Below, in pieces: positions 55,316-64,000 of a stretch of DNA of 64,000 bases. This DNA comes from Bombardia bombarda (taxonomy: Eukaryota; Ascomycota; Sordariomycetes; Sordariales; Lasiosphaeriaceae). Every line of letters begins with the position of its first letter. Position 1 is the stretch's first letter. The DNA is taken from positions 6,510,001-6,574,000 of the forward strand of contig JAULSR010000002.1 of the NCBI GenBank assembly GCA_030512295.1, given 5' to 3'. Both the position numbers and the translations under genes were made by a program. The notes under the pieces were generated by a model that was not told where the DNA came from, did not search any database, and was given only the letters and a program-made list of their open reading frames with translations.

Positions 55316-56778
55316 ATGGGCAAAGTCAAGGATGTCAAGGCCAAGGCCGCCAAGGTCGCTGCCGCCCCCGTCAAGGAGGTAAAGGCCACCAAGCCCGCCA
55401 AGGTCATCGCCAAGAAGGCCACCAACGGCAAGAAGTCCAAGAAGGAGGAGTCCTCCTCTTCCAGCGAGGACTCTGAGGACTCTGAGGACTCCGAGGAGTC
55501 CTCTGAGAGCGCCGAGGAGTCCTCTGAGAGCGCCGAGGAGAGCTCCGACTCCGAGTCTGACGACGACTCTGATGTCAAGATGACCGATGCTAAGCCCGCT
55601 GCCGCTAAGGCTGCTGAGACCACCTCCGAGTCTTCCTCCGAGGAGTCCAGCGACGAGGCTGAGGTCCCCGCCAAGGTTGCCGCTAAGGCCGCCGAGACTG
55701 TCAGTACTGCCTGCTTTCTTCAAACTGCCATCTCTTTCGCTAACATATTGCACCACAGTCCGATTCCGACTCTGACGATGATAAGAGCTCGTCCGACTCG
55801 GACTCTGACTCTGAGGAGTCCGACTCCGATGAGGCTGAGGCCAAGGAGGAAGCTCCTTCCAAGAAGAGAAAGGCTGAGGAGGCTGAGGAGCCGGCTGTCA
55901 AGAAGACCAAGACCGACGAGTCTGCCGCTGAGGCCTCTGACAAGAGCGCCACCCTCTGGGTTGGCAACCTTGGCTGGGGAGTCGATGACAATGTCCTCTT
56001 CGAGGAGTTCAAGAGCTTCGAGGACTTGTTGAGCGCTCGCGTCGTCACTGACAAGGAGTCTGGCCGGTCCCGTGGATTCGGCTACGTCGACTTCTCCAAC
56101 CCCGACGCCGCCGAGAAGGCCTACAACGCCAAGAACGGTGCTCTCCTTGAGGGCCGTGACATGCGCCTCGACTTCGCCCAGAAGCAGACCAAGTCGGCTG
56201 CCCCTGGTGACCGCGCTGCTGACCGTGCCAACAAGCACGGCGATGTCGTCAGCCCCGAGAGCGATACCCTCTTCGTCGGTAACCTTTCCTTCCAGGCCAG
56301 CGAGGACTCCGTCTCCGGCTTCTTCAACTCTGTCTGCGCCGTCCAGAGCCTCAGAATCCCCACTGATATGTGAGTATCCCACACACCAATCTATTATGCA
56401 TGTAACCATTGATTCTAACTTTCTACTAGGGAGTCTGGTCGCCCCAAGGGCTTCGCTTATGTCTCTTTCTCTTCCGTCGAGGATGCTAAGACTGCTTTCG
56501 AGGCTTTGAACGGTGCCGACCTTGATGGCCGTGCCGTCCGTCTTGACTACGCCAAGGCCCGTGACAACAACGGTGGTGGTGGCCGCGGTGGCGGTGGCTT
56601 CGGTGGTGGCCGTGGAGGTGGTGGCTTCGGTGGTGGCCGTGGAGGTGGTCGTGGTGGCGGCCGTGGTGGCTTCGGTGACCGTGGTGGTGGCCGTGGAGGT
56701 GGTCGCGGCGGCGGCCGTGGCGGCTTCGGTGGCAGCCGTGGTGGTGGCGGTTTCCAGGGCAAGAAGACCACTTTCTAA
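55316..56778 (+). CDS. nsr1: Nucleolin-like protein Nsr1/Gar2
   Basis: Three exons, 55316-55699, 55759-56369 and 56430-56778, with introns of 59 and 60 nt, give 447 residues. The layout is that of nucleolin: a Lys/Ala-rich start, a long Ser/Glu/Asp-rich acidic region (casein-kinase type SSSSEDSEDSE) interrupted by intron 1, a nuclear signal (SKKRKAEEAEEPAVKKTK), two RNA recognition motifs and a Gly/Arg-rich tail with GGRGGGRGG repeats. RRM1 has LWVGNLGW and RGFGYVDF; RRM2 has LFVGNLSF and KGFAYVSF, the second intron falling inside RRM2 at TDM-ESG. The protein works in the nucleolus in pre-rRNA processing and 40S assembly. All exon joins keep frame. Nine copies of a GTGGGCTTG-like motif follow the stop. 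Confident. Confidence 0.95.
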
Positions 56779-58167
56779 GTGGTGAGTCGCACATTGCAGA
56801 CCATACTGAGGGCTTGATTCACTCGCACTTGAGGGCTCGTGGGCTTGTTGGTTGTCGGCTTTTGAAATCTTGTACTCCCTTGGGGAGTCGTGGGCTTTAA
56901 GAAGGCGCCTCTGCAAAAGAGGCAACGATACACCTGAGGGCTTGACCTTGTCTGTGGGCTGGTAGCTCTTTGACAGCTCTTTGACGTACCATTGCAGCGC
57001 TTGTTACTTGTGGGCTTGGCGCACACCGGTTGTCACTTAATATTGATGGGTTTTCTGCACTTTGTGGGCTTGTGGGATCGTCGGCTCTGTGGGCTTTTCT
57101 GAGGAGGGATTTGAGAAGATGTTCTAATGTCTGCTTCTTGCGGACAATGAACGGATTACATTCCAAATCATTGCGGCTACCTGATGGTTCTGTGGGAATG
57201 AAAGTTTGTTGATCTTTACGGCGCACATATCGGGGGGAGGGTTTTACATGTTATTTTTAGGCTCTGGCGAGAGTATTTCGACCACCGTACGGGTGATAGT
57301 TACCTAAGGAAGACTTGCCCGGTAAGTGTTCCATACCCAGATACTCACGCCCCTGAATCGTTTATTTCGGATCCAAACGTTGTATGAGTGTGTAATAGAT
57401 AATCTGGACTGCCAGATATAGATATTTCATATCATCGATGTCAAATCAAATCTCTTGAAGAAAAAGAAACTACTTTGTTCCAGCCTTGCTTCGGTTGTGA
57501 TGTGATTATATTAAAATGCTTTAGCGGGCTGCTTCGTCTGAACAGCTTCTTGAACAAGCTCATGGACATATATATTGTAATCATTGGGAACCAGCGTAGC
57601 ACAGAACGACCAGCGAAGCGAGTCCCTGATCACAACAGCGTGCCGTTGTTGGTCATCAGTTTCAACGGAACAAACATGTTATGTGTTTTAGTACCGCATC
57701 TTCTCACTTCAAGTGACAAGCCTAATTAATGAATCAATACCTCAGCTACGGAAGTGGTCTCTGTCTGTGCTGTGTTACAAGGAGTCCATCCTGTTGCCTG
57801 CTTGTCTATCCGCCTGCCTTGCCTAATCTGTGCAACGAGGAAGCAGCTGGAGCAATAGAAGGAGAGAAAATATTCTAACCGTTGTCGACAGAGACCAACT
57901 ATCATCCAACCCCCTATCCATAAATGCAAAAGCCAAATACTCCCTCCCAAATAAATCAAAAAGCCCAGCTATCCTAAAATGTTCCTTCATGTTACTGTGT
58001 ATGCCCAGACATGATAAAAACCATATCATCTGTCCCGTTTCCGTCATCATATCGACATTCCTCATTCACTGGATTGATATTACCCGTGCCACCAATTGCC
58101 TTTCGTTCGATAAATAGGCAACACATTTCCAGGGGATTTTCGACAATATTCTCACTTGGGACCCCCT
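56779..58167. other. Convergent 3' flanks after NSR1
   Basis: 1.4 kb with the NSR1 3' motif array at its left and AT-rich sequence further right. No gene supported. Confidence 0.55.
56808..57097 (+). repeat. Dispersed G(A/T)GGGCTTG motif, nine copies
   Basis: Matches to GAGGGCTTG or GTGGGCTTG and close variants start at 56808, 56831, 56839, 56890, 56936, 56954, 57010, 57064 and 57089, all on the plus strand, in the presumed 3' untranslated region of NSR1. Spacing is irregular, so it is not a simple tandem repeat. Confidence 0.85.
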
Positions 58168-59637
58168 CTAGGCAGTGACGCTCTTGCCGACCGAACCCCA
58201 CCGGAACCGTCGTAGCGTCCCGCCCGACGTCGACCTCACCAGCTCCCGCCCGCAGCTCGCCGCCGACGCGTTGGACGTAGGCGCCGCGGCCGAGCCCAGG
58301 CTCATGGCGCCCTCTTGCCGCCCCACCTCGCGGCCAATGACATAGCCCGCGCCGAAGCCCACGACTGAGACGAGCACCACGACCCCGGCGCTCACCACCC
58401 ACGTCAGCAGCGTCGGGCTGATGAGCGGGGCCGCGACAGAAGTCTCGCCGTCGACTGCAGAAGAGGAGCCTGTCCTCTTCTTCTTGGTAGCTCGTAGGGG
58501 TTTGCTCTGCGTGGATGCGGCGCGCTTGCCCTTGTCGGTCGTGACTTCGGGTGGCTCGCGGCTCGAGGTCGACGTGGGGGCGCTCGGCGCGCTGGAGTTT
58601 GACGCGGTGCGCAAGGGAACTTTAGCGGGGGGTGCCGTCGCCGCGCCTGGCGGACGACTCTCCCCCATGAGTTCTGATTCGGGGACAAGGCGCAGCTCCA
58701 TAGGTTGTGAGCTTGGTAGGATGCCGCCGGCGGCGCCGATGCCGGCGCCCACGCCGGAGGGCCCACTATGCATGTCATCCCGCTTAGGAAGGCCGCGGGC
58801 GGCAGCGGCGCAGGACAGGAGTGTGGTCAGAGACGCACGGAGGGCAGCATCGTTGTCAGCTTGATAGGCGGGGGACATGTAGTTGGGCGAGGCGCGGTGG
58901 GGGCGCGTGTGAGAGCGCGTGTGCATGGATGGGCGGGGTTGGGACTGGTGGTAGGGATGGGCAGAGCTAGTGGAGTGGCGGTGGGTTAGATGGGATGGCG
59001 GGTGCGAGAAGGCGTTTGGCTGCGGCCTAAAGACCGGGGAGCTGGATGGGCGGCCCAGGGCTGTGGCATTTTCATCGCCGTCGTCGTCGTCGTCGGAATC
59101 CGTGTCCATTTCCCGGGCGGAGCGGACGGCCGTCTGTTGACGGGGGAGACCTATTGCGGGGTGGATCTGTTCTGTGGAGCTCGTCATGACCCTGTCCTCT
59201 TCGCTCTCAGTTTCGTCATATTCTTCTTGGCTGCTTGTCCCGGCGTGAGCAGTCGGCGGCGATATTATACAAGAGGGCGGCATGGGCTGCTGTTGTTGTT
59301 GTTGTTGATGTTGCTGCAGCCGCCTCCGCCGGGTGGGATACGAGTTACTGCCGATGCGAAGTCCTGTCGTGACAATCTCGTCCCCGATGGACGAGAGCGA
59401 CGATGACGATGGCTGCGATGATATCTCGACCCATGATTCTGATGTTGCTGTCAGCGCGGGTTCGGCATGGCCATGATCCTCGCCAGCGAGCAGCTGGGAC
59501 TGACCGTCATTTCGGCGTTGCGGAGATGCCGTACATGCCCTCGTCGCCGCCGCCGCCTCCGGGACCCCACCTGGCTGCCGCAACTGACCTTGTCCTGCAC
59601 CACCGCCTTGGCGACTCTGCACGTCGGAAGGACCCAT
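58168..59637 (-). CDS. Uncharacterised protein with C-terminal membrane anchor
   Basis: Intronless 489-residue frame from ATG at 59637. I do not recognise a named family. The N-terminal 85 residues are Gly/Gln/Ala-rich and contain SESWVEISSQPSSSSLSSIGDEIVTTGLR, which looks conserved rather than random. A polyglutamine tract (CAA/CAG), acidic EEYDETESEEDR and DSDDDDDGDENA follow, then a His/Pro/Ser-rich middle. YQADNDAALRASLTTLLSCAAAARGLPK at about 259-286 is a compact helical block and the most domain-like part. One membrane span lies near 424-450 (LLTWVVSAGVVVLVSVVGFGAGYVIG), with glycine spacing reminiscent of a glycine zipper, then a short positively charged tail. The layout suggests a tail-anchored protein of an organelle surface. 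Function unknown; coding status likely from codon use and absence of stops. Confidence 0.7.
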   Translation of the reverse strand: MGPSDVQSRQGGGAGQGQLRQPGGVPEAAAATRACTASPQRRNDGQSQLLAGEDHGHAEPALTATSESWVEISSQPSSSSLSSIGDEIVTTGLRIGSNSYPTRRRRLQQHQQQQQQQPMPPSCIISPPTAHAGTSSQEEYDETESEEDRVMTSSTEQIHPAIGLPRQQTAVRSAREMDTDSDDDDDGDENATALGRPSSSPVFRPQPNAFSHPPSHLTHRHSTSSAHPYHQSQPRPSMHTRSHTRPHRASPNYMSPAYQADNDAALRASLTTLLSCAAAARGLPKRDDMHSGPSGVGAGIGAAGGILPSSQPMELRLVPESELMGESRPPGAATAPPAKVPLRTASNSSAPSAPTSTSSREPPEVTTDKGKRAASTQSKPLRATKKKRTGSSSAVDGETSVAAPLISPTLLTWVVSAGVVVLVSVVGFGAGYVIGREVGRQEGAMSLGSAAAPTSNASAASCGRELVRSTSGGTLRRFRWGSVGKSVTA

Positions 59638-62600
59638 GGCGACAAAAATACGGTCGGCCCAGGAAAAAAATCAAATATTATTGAGGCCGCTCGATGGACA
59701 GTGTGTTTGGTATAACGCTCTTGCTTGCGAGGTTCCTCGTTGGTCACCGGAAACGGTGTAGAAGGCGAGCCAGCTTATCGTTGCGGTTGGCCCCCGCCTC
59801 CTCCAGGTGTGGATCGCCTCGATAGGTGGTCTTTGGTGAACGATATGGTAAACCCTCGAGCGCGCAAGTCGGCTTTCGAGTCGTCATTCGTTTGAGACGC
59901 AGGCAAGGAGAGACCGCCCTCTGTGACGATAGTTGTCTAGGTGTTGCAAACGAAGTCGGCGGTTTCTCGAGGCTTTGTTTCCCTTTGTCCCGCTCGGGCT
60001 GGCAGCCGCTGGCTTCCACTTGCCTTGAGCTCTGCCTGTCTTGGCGGGCGAGTTGGCGGTGGGCGTGACCCCACCCTTGACGAAGCGGGCAGTCACTGGA
60101 AGTCAGATTGTCGCACTGCCCCTCCCCCATTCGCTCATGATCACTGAGCGCACTGTCTCGCTGTCCAATGACGTGACGCTTCAGTACCTAGGCTGTCTTA
60201 CTTTTGGACTCGCAATGGAGAAGGCCAACAGCTCCAGTCCCAGCATACCTAGATAGAGAGCATTTCACCTCGACGAGCTCTCATGATCCTTATTGTACTC
60301 TACAGATTCTTGAACTAAGTACACCATGCCAACGCGCGATCTCGACGACCTGTACACTCCAATGTCGTTGTCGATGCTACTATCTGCGTACCTACCTAGC
60401 TAAGTATGCAGTACAGTATCCATACAGATCAAGGGGCGTGAATGGGCACTGGTTACTTGGGTAGCTTAAATGGCGCCATCATCATCCATCCGGAATGCAA
60501 AAGTGGCCATATGCGCAAGAACATGAACTTAGCAGACGTCATACTGAGACCAGATAAATTCCTACGGCAACTGGGTAAATACGCTCGAGGTACGCAGCTT
60601 ATTTGGTAGCACATGGAGTGTTCGGTGGCAGCTTCGGTGGCAGGTGCTCACGTCGGCTGTTCCCGTTCCTGTCGGCTGACGCGACTGACTGACTTTTAAC
60701 AATGAATACATGGCTAATTATCTAGCCGTTGACTTACAAGAAGTAATAATACGGCATAAATACGGATGGTGATTGGTTTTTCTCAATGGAGGTTTGCAGG
60801 ACACAAAATTTGAGTACTATGATCGGCTGTTTGAGAAGAATGGAAGTACACAGTAAATAAGAAGGAAGGTGCCACCGGGCTACTATCCGCCCCAAAAAAA
60901 AAAAATCGTACTACCTGACAGGAACCCTGGAGAATTTTCAATCAGCATCCGCTCTTTGCGATGAACATTATAATGGTAGGAAGTTCACACTTCCGGGTCC
61001 TCCACCAATGCAAATCACCTTCATCGATTCTCAGCCGCATCATCTAGAAAACAGCCAAACGACCTGGTCACACACCATGTGACACCCACTGGTCCCAAAC
61101 TCCCGATCGCGTCTCGATCGACCTTGACGCAACCTGCTACCTTATAACTGCCAAGCCGAACATCGGGCTGTCTAATCCCCACATAAAAAGCAATATCATG
61201 CATTCGGCTACCCTCCTTCCTTCCATCTCTCCTGCCTTCCGTCTTGGTTGTTGGATCACACAGCGCGGCCCGCCATCTAGGACACGTAGGTGAGTAAACT
61301 ATTGGTCAGCCACTGGGTTGTGGTTGGCGCTCGCTGAGCTCCAAAGAGTAACTACCTAGGATTGCAGTGCAGGACCAGCAGCCGCTTGAGCCCCTTGGGC
61401 TGACAAAAACATCCGTCTCTGAGAGGCCCAAGTCAGGTCTGTGATGCCTCGGACATATGCGCGACGGGCGAGTGCCAACCAATATAAGTCGTCCAGTTCT
61501 GCCATGGTAGTCAAGTTCAGGGTTGACGTGGCATTGGTTGCTGATCTTGCACCTCTTCCTCGCCGCAAAACTGCGTACGGCGCGGGGGAGGCGTCGGAAA
61601 GAATGCCTCTAGGCCCGATACCGATGGTGCCATCGTTTTCATTGGCAATACAATCGAGGCAAGCAACACAGCGGAAGACCGGCAGCGATAGTGTCGCCAG
61701 AGATTACCTAGGTTTGCTCGGCAATTCTCAGAATGAAAGGGCTGCCGCCGCCGACTCCTCCTCGATGGGCAGCCAAGCTTAGCAACCTTTAGGAACTTTC
61801 TCAAGACACGCAGTCTTATCGGCGGCTCTTTCAGTCATTGCTGAGAAGGCTGTCCAGCAACCGGATCGGGTAGCCAGAATTCTTATGCAAGTGCATGGGT
61901 GGCATGAAGATGACTGCTTCACCCTCAGTCCGTATTGCATCTTCAGGTGCAAAGCCGCCGCCTGCTATTCCAAGGCTCACGATGCTCAGAATACATAGTA
62001 TTCGAAACGCGACGCTGTGCGGCATCTGGCGATGATTTGCAATCCGTCCCAGCGCGATCTGGTATCAGATCTTTGCATGTCGTTGAAGGAATGTGTGAGG
62101 CTCTTCCTCTCTACCGTCGTAAAAGGGAATTGGAATTTCGCATCGTAAAGCCCCATTTTCAATTGCACCCATTAGCCACACCGGCCACTTAGAGCACCGC
62201 ATATCTATCAGCATCTCGCCCATTTCTGATATAATTCGCAGTTCATCAACATTGTCTTTAACTCTTATCACCCGACCCCTTGACCGAGATCCATAGGGCT
62301 GAACGAATTCTACTGTTTAGTCCAAGCAATGAGGCTCCCTGAAGAGACCTGGTAAGATCATACAGCTGATTTACTGTCGGTCGTCCTAACGGGACAAACC
62401 TGATTGTTACCATATACCAGGAATATGTTTGGTGGCACTTTGCTGACCAAAGATGCGGGATGAGCTCCGCAGTTGCCTCTAGGGCTGCAGAAAGAGAGAC
62501 GGATTCTCCAGGTCTAGTGCATGACCACCGCAGTAGCAGCTATGGCTGCTTGCGGCACGCAACCTGATGATTACTGGGGTCGGATTGCTGCATGCAGTCG

Positions 62601-64000
62601 ACAAGAGAAGATGAGAAAGCTCGGCAGACGCGTTCTTCGCGGGGCAACCCAAACTCCCTGAGAAAGCATTGCGTGCGGCTCTGCACCACCAGAGGCCCCC
62701 ATCTCATTCCCACAATCTCGCAACACCACAACCATGCAGCCACCTCGAGCGCCCTCACGATAGAGACACGAAATCTGCCAATAAGACAGGCAGGCACCTT
62801 GCATCATATCGGCTGGGAGGGCCGCGATGAGTTCACGTGGACGACTTCCCGAGCTCACATGGCGACGACCCCGCCTGTACGTATCTTTGAGCCTCAATGG
62901 ACATTGTGAATATAAATAACCATGGATTGGGACAACTGGGAGAGATTTTGTTGCTCCTGTGATAGACAGTCACTACGAATCTTCTGTGTTGTGTCAGATA
63001 CACCATACCATCAATTACTCTCCCGTCACTGCTACATCAATCATAGCGCTCCAAGACACCACTACATCAATTATGCCATCCGCAGACTCAGACTCGGGCC
63101 CATATTCATATGGAGAACTTGATCCCTTCTATGAGAGCAAGCCAAAGACCTCTTAGAATCACCCTCTTGCACCCTTGCAGCATTCCGGGAGCTTTCTCTC
63201 AAGGAACCGAGCTTCACAGTCAACATGTTGTCATCTACACCCCCATTCCAAACCTAAGAAAACATTCTCTACACAGCTTCAATCGGAATACAAAAATTCC
63301 TGTGAAGAACACACGTCAGAACTCGAATACCCGACACCAGTGGCGAGAAGCTGGATAACACCGACAAGCTCCTTGCAGAAGCCAGCTGTACCATTACATG
63401 TATCAGCAACTGCTCGGCGCAACCATATGTATCAGCGTGCGGGACAGGAAGGGGTTAGGCCCATCCATATCCTGACAAGCATAGTACAATGCTGGGAACC
63501 TGTCTCGAACTTTGTTACATTGCTCTCTCTACCTTCGTTCATTTTTTCTACTTTTCCTGTCATGTTGGGAGTGACGTCATTGGGCTAGACTAGCTTGTCA
63601 TGTCTTACTTGACTACTGTATCCCTCTTCAGTTTGCTTCTTCTATTCTTGCCCGGTCTCCTATTCTTTCTTCGACACTCCTTGCTGTCTTCACTGCTTCC
63701 CTCGGTCCCTTGGTGGACAGATGTGGAGGAGTATACCATTTCTAACATGAGAACACCTTCTGTCTTGTGTTCCTGTTTAACTACTGTCACTATAAGGTCT
63801 CCCATATGGAACGTCAGCTTGGATCTCGATTGTGGCGGCAGTGTTAGTCAGGTTTTACCACATCGGTTCATCAGAATGCCCACTTATATTTCCTTCTATT
63901 AGCCTCCCTTCTGACATAGCTTTTGTTATCCTTCGGTTGTTTCTCATTTTCTTTTTCGTCTTCTGGGACAGAGCTGTATACTTGGGAACGATGAGATGAT
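59638..64000. other. Gene-poor right end of the window
   Basis: The first few hundred bases hold the promoter of the preceding minus-strand gene. Beyond about 60.3 kb the sequence becomes less GC-rich and shows only short open frames without domains or credible splicing. A minus-strand frame at 62025-61831 starts with a signal-peptide-like segment but stops after 64 residues. I see no RNA gene and no terminal repeats of a transposon. Confidence 0.55.

Noticed and set aside
59638..64000. Possible transposon remnant at the right end
   Set aside because: No terminal repeats, transposase or reverse-transcriptase motif could be found by eye; lower GC alone is not enough.

Overview
The window reads as nuclear DNA of a filamentous ascomycete, most likely a Sordariomycete (Sordariales-like; this is inferred from protein flavour and was not tested). 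Genes are GC-rich and carry short spliceosomal introns, mostly 50-115 nt, with GTAAGT-like donors and CTAAC/CTGAC branch sites. Intergenic DNA is full of microsatellites and short TAGGTACCTA-like palindromes. I see no prophage, plasmid, CRISPR array, tRNA, rRNA or intact transposon. Eighteen protein genes can be modelled, most of them single-copy housekeeping genes on both strands.

Layout. 1.7-2.5 kb: SSU72 CTD phosphatase (-). 4.9-6.5: Nbp2-like SH3 adaptor (+). 8.3-9.7: NADH-cytochrome b5 reductase MCR1 (+). 10.1-12.4: Zn2Cys6 transcription factor (-). 14.1-14.8: DUF3807 protein (-). 15.2-15.9: small uncharacterised coiled-coil protein (-). 16.9-18.5: autophagy subunit ATG14 (+). 19.0-23.2: a 1374-residue repeat-rich orphan with an N-terminal membrane region (-). 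25.1-30.2: kinetochore scaffold Spc7/KNL1 (-). 30.8-31.7: ribosomal protein S11/uS17 (+). 32.3-34.7: SWI/SNF-RSC subunit Ssr4 (-). 35.3-37.3: 6-phosphogluconate dehydrogenase (-). 39.6-40.9: RBM42-like RRM protein (+). 41.6-43.7: triose-phosphate/nucleotide-sugar-type transporter (-). 45.1-47.4: GH15 glucoamylase/trehalase-like enzyme (+). 48.5-49.3: TAF3 (-). 50.8-52.4: TAF7 (+). 53.0-53.7: mitoribosomal mL54 (-). 54.3-54.8: complex I NDUFB10-type subunit (-). 55.3-56.8: nucleolin-like Nsr1/Gar2 (+). 58.2-59.6: C-terminally anchored uncharacterised protein (-). From about 59.6 kb to the end no gene can be supported.

The genes do not form one pathway. Several serve RNA polymerase II transcription (SSU72, Ssr4, TAF3, TAF7, the Zn2Cys6 factor), and TAF3 and TAF7 lie head to head. 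Others serve ribosome biogenesis or translation (S11, Nsr1, mL54), mitochondrial redox (MCR1, complex I) and carbon metabolism (6PGDH, GH15).

The least explained material is the orphan at 19.0-23.2 kb together with a four-copy sequence module in the 3'/3' gap between it and ATG14. Next come a reading-frame break in Spc7, a GC-AG intron in the GH15 gene, nine copies of a GTGGGCTTG-like motif just after NSR1, and a 170-bp imperfect tandem repeat at 13.1-13.5 kb. All exon borders were placed by eye from splice motifs and protein continuity.
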